From: SLFH01 sp050486265
GTDB lineage: Bacteria; Planctomycetota; Phycisphaerae; Phycisphaerales; UBA1924
Reading direction: 5' to 3'
Assembly (NCBI GenBank): GCA_050486265.1
Contig: JBJHCY010000004.1
Coordinates: 124,001 to 188,000, forward strand
Length of the DNA stretch: 64,000 nucleotides
Below are positions 25,352-34,126 of the stretch, piece by piece (position 1 is the first letter of the stretch; each line of letters opens with the position of its first letter). The position numbers were made by a program, and so were the translations under genes. The notes under the pieces are model-generated. The model was not told where the DNA came from and ran no database searches. It saw only the letters and a program-made list of their open reading frames with translations.

Positions 25352-26758
25352 TCACCGATCCCCTTCCGGCGGCCACACAACCCAATCGTCTCTGCGCAAT
25401 GCTCGGCCCGGCATCCGGCTCCAGTACGCCTCGATCTCCGGCCCCTCCTCCGTCAACCGGTACGCCAGCGGCAGCCCCGTCGCAACATCAACCGGCACAC
25501 CCAACTCCCCGAACGCAAGCCCTTGAAGATCCGCCGGCCACTCCCCGTGTTCGAGCTTGTGCCGCCGCAGCGCGATCGCGAGCCGCGCCGCCTCGCGGAG
25601 CTGCATTGTGGCGTCGGCAAGGAACATTATGTATTCGACCCCGATGCTCAACCTGCTCTCAAGAAACAGTTGGTGATACCGCTGATCTTCAAAGTCGATT
25701 GCATCTTCCATCGGCGGATCGCGCTCCCAAGGCCTTTGACCCGTCCGCCGCTCATCGGAGCCGATCAGGGTCTCCGCCAGCGCGATCATCTCACGCCGGG
25801 TGGCGAAATCAGTTTCGCGCAGCCGGCGCACATACTCATCAGAAGCGCCCATCCCCGTCTGCATGCTCCGGATGACTTCAAGCCCCTTGAAGTTCATCCG
25901 GCCGCGACGCCCCGGTTCGAAGTAGATCTCGCTGAATTCCCGCAGAAGCAACCGATGCTTCTCCACATCGACGCGCAGCACCTCATCACTGAGGTACGAC
26001 GCGAGATACCTATCGAGCGCATCCAAACCGGGCGCGTCGATCGGCGCTGCTTCATCCATCGCAAGCACAAGCGCCATGTCCGCCGCGATCGGCAGGATCA
26101 ACATCTGAAAGTGCTGCTCAAAGTCCATCGGGGGATCGCCCGTGTGGACGCCCAGCCGCGCGATCGCTCCGACATTTGAAACCGCTCGCTCGACAGCCCC
26201 TTCCCGCACGGCGATCGTCGCGTCGGCGGCCAAAAGCCACGCAAGCTGGCGCAGATAGAGCACCGTCGGACGGCTCGCAAAGCCCAGCATCCTGGAGTCT
26301 TCCTCGCGCAGTGTCCGCGGCTCACCCATGTCGTACGCGCACACGAAGCCGTCCGCTCGGTCGTGACCGAACGGACGCCCCATCACCGGCCGATTCGACC
26401 CGTTCCGAGCGAGATCGACCGTCTCACGGAACTCTTCGGCGATTGCCTCGATCGCACCCCACTCAGGATGCCAAGGCCGCGGAGTACGAAACATGCCCAT
26501 CGAGCGGCGGCCGTCGCGCGCCATCGCCTCTTCAAGCCGCTTGTACCCCTCTTCGACCCACGGGCGCGAAGCCTCCAGATACACCGGCCAAGCCCGCTCC
26601 TCCTCCGGCGCGCTCAGCAACCGCTCGTTGATCTGCGCGATGATGACATCGCCCGGATGCTCCCCCTCCGCCGCGGCCGGCCCAACCTTCTCGCCGCAGC
26701 CCACCAGCAACGCCGCCCCGAACCCCGCGACCCAACGCCAGACCCGTCCCGCCCGCAT
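25352..26758 (-). CDS. Lipoprotein, downstream copy of a tandem duplication
   Basis: 468 residues from the ATG at 26758, which has GAGGT at good spacing. The lipobox LLVGC puts the modified Cys at residue 21. The mature part is soluble and helical with no known domain. It is clearly homologous along its whole length to the next gene upstream; the last 75 residues, from LREAARLAIALRRHKLEHG on, are almost identical. An ATG at 26788 would overlap the upstream stop (ATGA) and add ten residues. Function unknown; probably anchored in a membrane facing the periplasm. Confidence 0.68.
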   Translation of the reverse strand: MRAGRVWRWVAGFGAALLVGCGEKVGPAAAEGEHPGDVIIAQINERLLSAPEEERAWPVYLEASRPWVEEGYKRLEEAMARDGRRSMGMFRTPRPWHPEWGAIEAIAEEFRETVDLARNGSNRPVMGRPFGHDRADGFVCAYDMGEPRTLREEDSRMLGFASRPTVLYLRQLAWLLAADATIAVREGAVERAVSNVGAIARLGVHTGDPPMDFEQHFQMLILPIAADMALVLAMDEAAPIDAPGLDALDRYLASYLSDEVLRVDVEKHRLLLREFSEIYFEPGRRGRMNFKGLEVIRSMQTGMGASDEYVRRLRETDFATRREMIALAETLIGSDERRTGQRPWERDPPMEDAIDFEDQRYHQLFLESRLSIGVEYIMFLADATMQLREAARLAIALRRHKLEHGEWPADLQGLAFGELGVPVDVATGLPLAYRLTEEGPEIEAYWSRMPGRALRRDDWVVWPPEGDR

Positions 26759-26784
26759 ACCGACCTCGCGATCGCAATGAGCGC

Positions 26785-28182
26785 TCATCGTGTCCCCTTC
26801 GGCGGCCACACAACCCAATCCACCTGCCTCCCCGGCCGCTCCGGCATCCGGCTCCAGTACGCCTCGATCTCCGGCCCTTCCTCTGTCAACCGGTACGCCA
26901 GCGGCGATCCCGTTGCGACATCCAGCGGCACACCCATCTCCCCGAACGCAAGCCCTTGAAGATCCTCCGGCCACTGACCGTGTTCGAGCTTGTGCCGCCG
27001 CAGCGCGATCGCGAGCCGCGCCGCCTCGCGGAGCTGCATCGCCCTGTCGGCGTTCAGCAAAGTGAATTCAGCGCTGCTCCACTCTAGATACGAACTGTAC
27101 AGGTCCTGATATCTGTGCCCACCCGGGTGGAGATGTCGCACAGAGGCCGGACCCCGCTCCCACGGTCGCTCCGCCGCCCTCTGTTCCTTGGCTTCGATCA
27201 GCGGCTCGGCAAAGCCGAGCATCTCCGTCCGCGAAGCAAAGTCCGACGCGCGCAGCCGCCGGATCGCTTCGTCAGGATCTCCCATCCCCGACCGGATCCA
27301 CCGCACCCGTGCGAGTCCTGTGGCGTTCATCCGCCCCGGCTGCCCGGGCTCGAAGTAGAACTCGCTGTATTCTTGCATCGCCAGCCTGAGGTGTTCGATG
27401 CTGACGCGGAGCACCTCATCGCTCAGGTGTTCTTCCATGTGCGCTCGGAGCGCATCGAGCGCCGCGGCGTTCATCGCCGCCGACTCATCCAAAGCGAGCG
27501 CCAACGCCATGTCCGCGCCGATCGACAGAATCCACATCCGGTAGATCTGCTCGTCGACCATCGGAGGCTCTCCCGCGTGCACGCCGATCCTCCCGATCGC
27601 ACCAACATTCGAAACCGCGCGCTCAACATCATCTTCCCGCATAGCGATTGTTGCATCTGCAGCAAGAAGCCAAGCCAGTTCACGCAGGTACTGCATACTC
27701 CGAATACTGGAGATACTGTCCATCCAGGCGTATACCGGCCTCGGCGTCCAGTCTTTGCCCGTGTTGTTCGGGCTCACAAATCCGTCCGCCGACGCATGGC
27801 CGATCGGACGCCCCATCACGGGCCGATTCGACCCTTGCCGAACAAGCTCGATCTTCTCCCCGAATTCACGCGCGATCGCCTCAACGCCCTCCCACTCCGG
27901 GTGCCAGGGACGCGGGTACCGCAACATGCTCCCGCCGGGCGTCTCGCGCGCCATCGCCTCATAAAGCCGCGTGTACCCCTCCTCGACCCACCGGCGCGAA
28001 GCCTCCAGATACACCGGCCAAGCCCGTTCCTCCTCCGGCGCGCTGAGCAACCGCTCGTTGATCTCCGCGATCATCGCATCGCCCGGGTGCTCCGCCGCGG
28101 CCGGTTCGGCCTTCTCGCCACAGCCCACCAGCATCGCCGCACCGAACCCCGCAACCCAACGCCAGATCTGTCCCGCCCGCAT
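26785..28182 (-). CDS. Lipoprotein, upstream copy of a tandem duplication
   Basis: 465 residues from the ATG at 28182 behind GAGGT, with the same lipobox (Cys21). It shares the start context, signal peptide (MRAGxxWRWVAGFGAA), an early block ERLLSAPEEERAWPVYLEAS and the C-terminal block with the following gene. The two differ most in the middle third. The stop overlaps a possible start of the following gene. The duplication includes the upstream ribosome-binding site, so it copied more than the coding part. Confidence 0.68.
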   Translation of the reverse strand: MRAGQIWRWVAGFGAAMLVGCGEKAEPAAAEHPGDAMIAEINERLLSAPEEERAWPVYLEASRRWVEEGYTRLYEAMARETPGGSMLRYPRPWHPEWEGVEAIAREFGEKIELVRQGSNRPVMGRPIGHASADGFVSPNNTGKDWTPRPVYAWMDSISSIRSMQYLRELAWLLAADATIAMREDDVERAVSNVGAIGRIGVHAGEPPMVDEQIYRMWILSIGADMALALALDESAAMNAAALDALRAHMEEHLSDEVLRVSIEHLRLAMQEYSEFYFEPGQPGRMNATGLARVRWIRSGMGDPDEAIRRLRASDFASRTEMLGFAEPLIEAKEQRAAERPWERGPASVRHLHPGGHRYQDLYSSYLEWSSAEFTLLNADRAMQLREAARLAIALRRHKLEHGQWPEDLQGLAFGEMGVPLDVATGSPLAYRLTEEGPEIEAYWSRMPERPGRQVDWVVWPPKGTR

Positions 28183-28297
28183 ACCGACCTCACAATCGCA
28201 AAGAGTCATCGTCGTCCGCAACCAGCATAACAGATAATCCAGCCGGCGAACACTCGACATCACGCAATCGTGCTGCCGACCTCGGCTCGGTGTTCGG

Positions 28298-28338
28298 TTC
28301 GGGGACATGGTTGACAGTGTTCGGGGAGATCGCTGACA
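28298..28338 (+). repeat. Left terminal-like repeat (GGGGACATGGTTGACA unit, doubled)
   Basis: Two direct units of roughly GTTCGGGGACATGGTTGACA. The reverse complement of the pair appears at 28793-28832 about 450 bases away. Ends of this type recall IS481-like elements, but that is from memory. Confidence 0.55.
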
Positions 28339-28343
28339 GCAAA

Positions 28344-28375
28344 GACACTGGCGGACAAGCCGCCAGTGCCACAGG
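28344..28375 (-). repeat. Dispersed palindrome, CACTGGCGG module (reverse orientation)
   Basis: GACACTGGCGG, a short loop, then CCGCCAGTGCCACAGG. This is the one copy left of 45 kb that points the other way; it lies inside the element-like region. Confidence 0.72.
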
Positions 28376-28417
28376 TCTTGCGTGACAGCCCGCCCGCTGC
28401 AAGCCCCGAAGGGGCGC

Positions 28418-28634
28418 GGGGTTGTAGCCACGGGTGGAAGCGTGCGCAGCACGCTGGAACCCGTGGAAAGCGTCTTTAACGATCGCCCGCTCTGAAGGAG
28501 CGGAGGAAGCGCACGATTAACACCACGCCTTCCTTCGCCCCTTCAGGGCGAAAGAGACTCTTGCGCCGCTTTCCACGGGTTGCGCTCCGACCGACGCTGC
28601 GCGTCGGCCTGCGCTCCACCCGCGGCTACAACCC
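28418..28634. repeat. Long inverted repeat, 217 bases end to end
   Basis: Outer arms GGGTTGTAGCC (28418-28428) and GGCTACAACCC (28624-28634) match perfectly, as do inner arms AACCCGTGGAAAGCG (28458-28472) and its complement (28567-28581). Small hairpins such as GCGTGCGCAGCACGC lie between. It looks like a non-autonomous palindromic element. Confidence 0.7.
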
Positions 28635-28792
28635 ATCGCTCCTTCGGAGCGAGGGAAGCGCAAGCATTGGTTTGATCTCACGCCGCCATCCGACGCCAGC
28701 TTCGCAAACTCCGCACGCGGCGACTCGATCGATCTCGCTTGCTGCACCATGACGACCCTACGGAAGGAGCCCGATCGTGCGCAAGGCCAAAG

Positions 28793-28832
28793 TGTCAGCC
28801 ATGTCCCCGAACAGTGTCAGCGATGTCTCCGG
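28793..28832 (-). repeat. Right terminal-like repeat, inverse of 28298-28338
   Basis: TGTCAGCCATGTCCCCGAAC followed by TGTCAGCGATGTCTCCGG: two units in the orientation opposite to the left pair. Together they bracket a 535-base segment. Confidence 0.55.
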
Positions 28833-28939
28833 TCTATATAGCTCGGGCGAGGTCGGTGCAACCGATCTTGAATCTCTCAAGAAATCACCACCCCGCGCCC
28901 AGCGCCCCACTCACCACACCCGCACGCCAAAGGCGTGCC

Positions 28940-29212
28940 CTAAAAAATCCCCCCGAACAGCAGCAGCATGAACGCCAGCAGCACGACCACCACCACCGCC
29001 ATCTTCCACGCCGGCGTCTTGTGCACCTCGTCATCGAAGTCGTGCCCGCACACATGGCACGCCGGGTTCTGGTCCCACACCTCGCTCTTGCACGCCGGGC
29101 AGGTGCGGTACGAATCGCCGAAGCGCTCGATGTCTTCGGCGCTCGGCCCTTCCGGGTCGCCGCCGGCGAAGGGTCCCTCTTCCGGCTCGTAAGTGTCGGC
29201 TTCTCTGGGCAT
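28940..29212 (-). CDS. Zinc-ribbon protein with C-terminal membrane span
   Basis: 90 residues from the ATG at 29212, whose first base is the last base of the spoVR stop. An acidic N-terminus is followed by a zinc ribbon (CPACKSE...ACHVCGHDF) and one C-terminal hydrophobic span (VVVVVLLAFMLLLF). This is the layout of many small bacterial zinc-ribbon tail-anchored proteins. Close coupling to spoVR suggests co-expression; its role is unknown. Confidence 0.65.
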   Translation of the reverse strand: MPREADTYEPEEGPFAGGDPEGPSAEDIERFGDSYRTCPACKSEVWDQNPACHVCGHDFDDEVHKTPAWKMAVVVVVLLAFMLLLFGGIF

Positions 29213-30771
29213 CACGCGATCGTATGCGCCGGCCGCGGCGTTTCGTCGCCGATCTTCTCGCTCGACGCCTCGCCCCCGGGCTCATCGATGCTGAGCAGCG
29301 TCATCTCCTCGTTGATGATCGCCTGCAGGTGCACCGGCCTGCCCCACAGCACGCGCAGCGCCCGCAGCACCTCGACCGCACGCCCCGCGTCGACCTCCAG
29401 CCCGCTGAACTCGTGGGCCAGGTACAGCTCGCCGCGGTTGAGGTAGTTCGCGTCGACCACATAGATAAACGGCTGCCCCATGTTCGTCAGTTGGTACAAG
29501 AGCGTCTGCTTGATGCGGTTGAAATCCCGCGAAACGATCTTGAGCTCGCCCGACCGCGGGTCGCGCCGGTACTGGTACATGTTGTGGCGTTCGACAAACT
29601 CGGGCGTCAGGAACTCGTCGATGAAGTTCACATCGTTGTAGATCCGGCGCACCTCGAAGATCTTCTCGCGCCCCTTCATCGAACGGTCGTCGAACCGCTC
29701 GCGCTCCCCGATCCCCTCCAGCCGCTCCCACGCCGGCCCGTGCCGCCCGCTGTCCCAACGCCGCTCGATGTCCTTGAACAGCTCGACGCCGATCTTGTAC
29801 GGGTTGAACCCGCCCGGCGGCATGAACACCACGCCCGAGTGCTGGTCGGCGTAGTGAATAATCTCCTTCGCCTCCAGAAAATGCTGCGTCATCAGCTTGC
29901 TGTGCCAGTAGGTCGCCCACCCCTCGTTCATCACCTTCGTCATCGCCTGCGGCGCGTAGTAGTACGCCTCGTTCCGCACGATCGAGAGGATGTCCTGCTG
30001 CCAACCCTCCAAGGGCGCGTGCCGCATCAGGAACAGCAGCACATCACGCGTCGGACGCTTCGGGAACGCCGACTTCTCCTGCTTCTTCCGCTCCTCGTAC
30101 GCCGCCCGCTGGCGCTCGAGCTCCTTGGGCGGGTTGATGAACGGGTCCATGTAGCTCTTCGCCGGCAGCTTGTCGGGCGTGAACGACTCGTCCTCGCCCC
30201 GCCCCTCGCCGCCCCCGGGCCCCGCCTCCCGCCGCACAAACACGCTGTGCGGGTCGATCAGGTGCTCGACCGCCAGGCACATGTCGATAAACCGCTCGAC
30301 CTGGTCGTGCCCGTGCTTCTCGATGTGCCGGCGCACGCGCGTGGCGTGGTTCGCCATCTCGTCCATCATCTTGCGATTGGTCTTGCCGAACCACGCGTTG
30401 CACTTGAAAAAATCGCTGTGCCCGTACACATGCGCCATCACGAGCTTCTGATCCGTGACGCTGTTGGACTCCTGCAGGTACGCATAGCACGGATCGTTGT
30501 TGATCACCATCTCGTAGATGCGCCCCATGCCGTACGCGTCGCGCTTCGACAGCTTCTCGAACTCCATCCCCCAGCGCCAGTGCGGGTAGCGAACCGGGAA
30601 CCCGCCGTACGAGGCGATCTGGTTCATCGTCTCGAAGTCGAGAACCTCGTAGATCACCTCGAAGAAGTCGAGCCCGTACTCACGCGCCTTCGCCTTGATC
30701 GCGTGCATGTGCTCGACCAGCTCCGGCGACAGGTCCGTGCTGTGCATCCGCTTGCTCGATTCACTGGCCAT
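29212..30771 (-). CDS. SpoVR family protein
   Basis: 519 residues matching the SpoVR/YcgB family over the whole length, with conserved blocks such as FEVIYEVLDFETMNQIASYGGFP (only partly quoted), NEGWATYWHS and GGFNPYKIGVELFKDIE. In Bacillus SpoVR affects the spore cortex; in other bacteria its role is unclear and it usually travels with prkA and a von Willebrand-type gene. Neither partner is here. The ATG at 30771 follows GGGAGGGG. A zinc-ribbon gene overlaps its end. Confidence 0.9.
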   Translation of the reverse strand: MASESSKRMHSTDLSPELVEHMHAIKAKAREYGLDFFEVIYEVLDFETMNQIASYGGFPVRYPHWRWGMEFEKLSKRDAYGMGRIYEMVINNDPCYAYLQESNSVTDQKLVMAHVYGHSDFFKCNAWFGKTNRKMMDEMANHATRVRRHIEKHGHDQVERFIDMCLAVEHLIDPHSVFVRREAGPGGGEGRGEDESFTPDKLPAKSYMDPFINPPKELERQRAAYEERKKQEKSAFPKRPTRDVLLFLMRHAPLEGWQQDILSIVRNEAYYYAPQAMTKVMNEGWATYWHSKLMTQHFLEAKEIIHYADQHSGVVFMPPGGFNPYKIGVELFKDIERRWDSGRHGPAWERLEGIGERERFDDRSMKGREKIFEVRRIYNDVNFIDEFLTPEFVERHNMYQYRRDPRSGELKIVSRDFNRIKQTLLYQLTNMGQPFIYVVDANYLNRGELYLAHEFSGLEVDAGRAVEVLRALRVLWGRPVHLQAIINEEMTLLSIDEPGGEASSEKIGDETPRPAHTIA

Positions 30772-30899
30772 ACCCCTCCCTATCGGCCGTTCACCCCTCA
30801 GGTTCGATCGGAAAGAGGGTGTCGGGGGTAGGGCGTACGGCGTGGCGGCGCCGGGTGGCCCGGCTCGCCGAGCCGGGATCTACCCATCCTCCGCTCCCC

Positions 30900-30929
30900 G
30901 GTGGCACAGGTCTCCGACCTGTGCTCTCC
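30900..30929 (+). repeat. Dispersed palindrome, GGCACAGGTC module
   Basis: GCACAGGTC-TCC-GACCTGTGC hairpin, flanked by GTG on the left and TCTCCC on the right. A reversed relative lies inside parB at about 47229, and a degenerate one at 40597. Confidence 0.72.
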
Positions 30930-30950
30930 CCTGCCCCTCTCCCGCTCCCC

Positions 30951-30975
30951 TCTCGCCCGGCAAAGCCGGGCGCCC
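30951..30975 (+). repeat. Dispersed palindrome, CTCGCCCGGC module
   Basis: CGCCCGGC-AAA-GCCGGGCG followed by CCCC, identical in core to the 5186 copy. Confidence 0.72.
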
Positions 30976-31024
30976 CAGCGCCCAGCGCCCCACTCCCCGC
31001 GCCCAGGCACGCCAACGGCGTGCC

Positions 31025-31363
31025 TCACCCAACCGTCTTCACCCGCTGGATCGGCGCCCGAACCCGCTTCCGCAGCGCCGCCATCCCCCCGCCCCGCAGC
31101 CACGCACTCAGCAGATAATCCGCTCCGGAATCCCCCACCCGCACCGTCAGCACCCCACGCCGGATGCCAACAGGCGAGGTCCGTTGCCGCAGCCCCTCGG
31201 GCAGCAGCTCCTCCCACGCCTCCTCCAGCACCCCCCCGACCCGCACACGGACCGATAACTCCTTCTGCAGCGACGCCAGAGGACCGTCAAGCCCCAGGTC
31301 CGGCCGCGGCAGGTCCCGGTACTTCCGCAACGACTCGATCTGCTGAATCCCGCGTGAAGCCAT
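31025..31363 (-). CDS. DUF721 protein, probable DciA-type helicase loader
   Basis: 112 residues from the ATG at 31363. The DUF721 pattern is visible: EEAWEELLPEGL, then RRGVLTVRVGDSGADYLLSAW and a final LRKRV. DciA is the replicative-helicase partner in bacteria that lack DnaC or DnaI, and planctomycetes generally lack those. The assignment rests on the domain; no helicase gene is near. It runs divergently from the S58 peptidase with 74 bases between starts. Confidence 0.68.
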   Translation of the reverse strand: MASRGIQQIESLRKYRDLPRPDLGLDGPLASLQKELSVRVRVGGVLEEAWEELLPEGLRQRTSPVGIRRGVLTVRVGDSGADYLLSAWLRGGGMAALRKRVRAPIQRVKTVG

Positions 31364-31437
31364 CGCCCCAGTGTAACCGCGACCGGGCCCCATCGACCCG
31401 CCCTTCCTGACCCCTCTCGAACTTGTATCCTCGTGCC

Positions 31438-32616
31438 ATGAAGCCCCTGACAGCCGCCGCGCTTCTGCTCGCAGCGCAGCAAGCCATCGCCGCACAAACG
31501 ATGCCCCAAGCCAACCAACCAGACCGCCCACGCATCCGCGACCTCGGCGTCTCCCCCGGCATCCTCCCAACCGGACCCCTCAACGCCATCACCGATGTCA
31601 GCGGCGTCAAAGTGGGCCATGTCACCATCACCCAGGGCGACAACATCCGCACCGGCGTCACCGCAGTCCTCCCCCACGCGGGCAACATCTTCCAGAACAA
31701 ACCCATCGCCGCCGTCCACATCGGCAACGGCTTCGGCAAAGCCGCCGGCCTCGCCCAGATCGCCGAGCTCGGCACGCTCGAATCCCCGATCATCCTCACC
31801 AACACCCTCAGCGTCGCCGCCGGCATCGAGGGCGCCGTCCGCTGGACGCTCGATCAGCCCGGCAACGAGTCCGTCCGCTCGGTCAACGCCGCCGTCGGCG
31901 AGTGCAACGACGGGCGCCTCAACGACATCCGCGCCATGGCCGTCACGCCGGGCCATGTCATCGAAGCGATCAACAACGCAAAGCCCGGCCCCGTCGCCGA
32001 GGGCGCGATCGGCGCAGGCCGCGGCATGGTCTCCTTCGGCTTCAAAAGCGGCATCGGCACAAGCTCGCGAAAACTCCCGGACGAACTCGGTGGCTGGACA
32101 CTCGGCGCCCTCGTCCTCTCCAACTTCGGCGGCGTCCTCACCATCGATGGCGCCCGCATCGGCGAAGCCCTGGGTCGCTACCCCTACCGCGACGCCCTGC
32201 GCCGACACCAGGAAGCTGAAGACAACGAAGCGATCGACCCCGGCGCCATAGACACCTCCGACGGCTCGATCATCATCGTCATCGCCACCGACGCCCCGCT
32301 CGACACCCGCAGCCTCGAACGCCTCGCCGCCCGCGCCACCCTCGGCCTGGCCCGCACCGGCTCGGCCATGAACAACGGCTCGGGCGACTTCGTCATCGCC
32401 TTCTCCACCGCCCAAACCCTCCCCCACACCCCCGACACCCGAACCCACACCATCGAAACCGTCCCCAGCAGCCGCCTCAGCCCCCTCTTCCTCGCCGCGG
32501 TCGAAGCCACAGAAGAAGCCATCTACAACAGCCTCACCAAGGCAACCACCACCACCGGCAACAACACCACCTTCGAAGCCCTCGACATCGATACGCTCAA
32601 AACACTCCTCGACTAA
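31438..32616 (+). CDS. S58 family peptidase (DmpA/BapA type), secreted
   Basis: 392 residues with a signal peptide (MKPLTAAALLLAAQQAIAAQ). S58 enzymes are N-terminal-nucleophile aminopeptidases that cut themselves before a serine; here that is Ser277 in SDGSIIIVIATDAPL. Other family blocks are GPLNAITDVSGVKVGH, LGALVLSNFGG and ARTGSAMNNGSGDF. They usually remove small or D-amino acids from short peptides. The export signal suggests a periplasmic role in peptide salvage. Confidence 0.86.
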   Translation: MKPLTAAALLLAAQQAIAAQTMPQANQPDRPRIRDLGVSPGILPTGPLNAITDVSGVKVGHVTITQGDNIRTGVTAVLPHAGNIFQNKPIAAVHIGNGFGKAAGLAQIAELGTLESPIILTNTLSVAAGIEGAVRWTLDQPGNESVRSVNAAVGECNDGRLNDIRAMAVTPGHVIEAINNAKPGPVAEGAIGAGRGMVSFGFKSGIGTSSRKLPDELGGWTLGALVLSNFGGVLTIDGARIGEALGRYPYRDALRRHQEAEDNEAIDPGAIDTSDGSIIIVIATDAPLDTRSLERLAARATLGLARTGSAMNNGSGDFVIAFSTAQTLPHTPDTRTHTIETVPSSRLSPLFLAAVEATEEAIYNSLTKATTTTGNNTTFEALDIDTLKTLLD

Positions 32617-32662
32617 CCAACCTCAAACCACCCCAAAACCACAAACAGATCCACCCGTCCTG

Positions 32663-32698
32663 GACGCCGACCCCTGAGCAAAGCGAAGAGTCGGGTCT
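32663..32698 (+). repeat. Dispersed repeat, GACGCCGACCCCTGAGC module
   Basis: Third copy of the module at 15768 and 25184, two bases changed. It is followed by a G-rich CGCCCGCCGGG tract just before the ABC ATPase gene. Confidence 0.62.
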
Positions 32699-32805
32699 CA
32701 AACCCAACACCCGCTCCCCTGATCCCCTGCTCGAACATCTCCCGCTCTCGCCCGCCGGGGGGGGGCGACCCCCACACCCAACACCCCACGCCCCACACCC
32801 CTCCC

Positions 32806-33963
32806 ATGCCCACCGCAATCACCATCCGAGACCTCGTCAAAACCTTCAAGGCCCCCCGCGAGCCCGGCGGCCTCGTCCACGCCGTCAACCGCGTCTCACT
32901 CGACATCGCGCCCGGCGAGCTCTTCTTCCTCCTCGGCCCCTCCGGCTGCGGCAAGACCACACTCCTCCGCATGATCGCCGGCTTCATCGACCCCACCGAC
33001 GGCAAGATCGCCTTCGACGGCCGCGATGTCACCCACGCCGCGCCAAACAAACGCAACACCGGCATGGTCTTCCAGTCCTACGCCCTCTGGCCCCACATGA
33101 CCGTCGAGCAGAATGTCGCCTTCGGCCTCAGCGTCCGCAAAGTCCCCAAGGCCGAGAAAGACAAACGCGTCCAGGAAGCGCTCGACGCCGTCCAGCTCGG
33201 GACCTACGGCAAGCGCAAGCCCAACGAGCTCTCCGGCGGCCAGCAGCAGCGCGTCGCCCTCGCCCGCGCCCTGGTCATCCGCCCCGATGTCCTCCTGCTC
33301 GACGAGCCGCTCTCCAACCTCGACGCCAAACTCCGCATCGAGCTCCGCTCGCAGATCCGCGAGATCTGCAAGGCCTCGGGCATCACCAGCGTCTATGTCA
33401 CCCACGACCAGAAAGAAGCCCTGAGCATGGCCGACCGCATCGCCATCATGCGCGGCGGCGTCGTCCAGCAGGTCGGCGAACCCAAGCAACTCTACAAAAA
33501 CCCCGCCACACCCTTCGTCGCCGAATTCCTCGGCGAAACCAACTTCATCCACGCCACCGTCGCCGATGCCCCTACCCAAGCTCGTGGCACAGGCGTCTCG
33601 CCTGTGGCTACCCCCACTACCTCTCCCGCAACCTACTCACTCACCTCCCCCGCCGGCCCCTTCGCCGCGGCAATCAACCCCGAAGTCAAAGCCCCGCCCA
33701 AGCCCGGCCAAAGAGCCGTCTGCTCCATCCGCCCCGAATCGCTCAGCCTGACCAGCACCGGCCCAAACACACTCCCCGGGCGCCTCATCGCCACCACCTA
33801 CCTCGGCGAACTCGCCCAGCACGCCGTCGAACTCAAAGACGGCACCAAACTCAAAGTCGCCGAACTCAACCCCGGCCGCATCCCCGAACCCAACACCCAG
33901 GTCGCCGTCAACTTCAACCCCGAAGATGTCGTCGTCCTCCCCCCAGACCCCACACAGCAATAA
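32806..33963 (+). CDS. ABC transporter ATP-binding protein (PotA/FbpC group) with a repeat insertion
   Basis: 385 residues. Walker A GPSGCGKTT (44-52), Q-loop, signature LSGGQQQR, Walker B VLLLDEP and the H-loop (YVTHDQKEAL) are intact, followed by a TOBE-type regulatory domain (AVCSIRPESLSL, GRLIATTYLGE). This group powers import of iron, spermidine, sulfate or sugars; the permease and binding protein are not adjacent. Residues about 260-269 (RGTGVSPVAT) are encoded by a dispersed palindrome inserted in frame between the ATPase core and the TOBE part. A terminator follows. Confidence 0.9.
   Translation: MPTAITIRDLVKTFKAPREPGGLVHAVNRVSLDIAPGELFFLLGPSGCGKTTLLRMIAGFIDPTDGKIAFDGRDVTHAAPNKRNTGMVFQSYALWPHMTVEQNVAFGLSVRKVPKAEKDKRVQEALDAVQLGTYGKRKPNELSGGQQQRVALARALVIRPDVLLLDEPLSNLDAKLRIELRSQIREICKASGITSVYVTHDQKEALSMADRIAIMRGGVVQQVGEPKQLYKNPATPFVAEFLGETNFIHATVADAPTQARGTGVSPVATPTTSPATYSLTSPAGPFAAAINPEVKAPPKPGQRAVCSIRPESLSLTSTGPNTLPGRLIATTYLGELAQHAVELKDGTKLKVAELNPGRIPEPNTQVAVNFNPEDVVVLPPDPTQQ
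33581..33612 (+). repeat. Palindromic repeat inside the ABC ATPase gene
   Basis: CACAGGCG-TCT-CGCCTGTG hairpin with flanks CTCGTGG and GCTACC. Its whole length is the reverse complement of the copies at 47178 and 47269 in parB. It is read in frame. Confidence 0.82.
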
Positions 33964-33988
33964 ACAACAAGCTAAGCCAAAACCCGTG

Positions 33989-34018
33989 CCGCCAACCTCC
34001 TTTGGAGGTCGGTGCTTT
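33989..34018 (+). terminator. Rho-independent terminator of the ABC ATPase gene
   Basis: ACCTCC-TTT-GGAGGT stem, extended outward by partial pairing, then GGTGCTTTT. It begins 26 bases after the stop codon. Confidence 0.65.
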
Positions 34019-34074
34019 TCTACTGCAAAGCAAACACATCCGCGCCATGGGCCGCACCGTGCCTACTCCCCCTT

Positions 34075-34109
34075 CCTGTGGCACTGGCGGCTAGTCCGCC
34101 AGTGCTACC
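34075..34109 (+). repeat. Dispersed palindrome, CACTGGCGG module
   Basis: CCTGTGG flank, CACTGGCGG and CCGCCAGTG arms, CTACCC right flank; same orientation as the other left-side copies. Confidence 0.78.
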
Positions 34110-34126
34110 CCCTCTATCCGCCCCTC

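Larger units (their letters stand above)
28183..28939. other. Repeat-dense intergenic region, probable decayed mobile element
   Basis: 757 bases without a believable gene. From left to right it holds inverted terminal-like repeats (28298-28338), a CACTGGCGG palindrome (28344-28375), a long inverted repeat with arms to 28634 and the opposite terminal-like repeat (28793-28832). Further CTCCTTCGGAG-type hairpins lie between. No transposase remnant is recognisable. It looks like an insertion site used several times. Confidence 0.6.
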
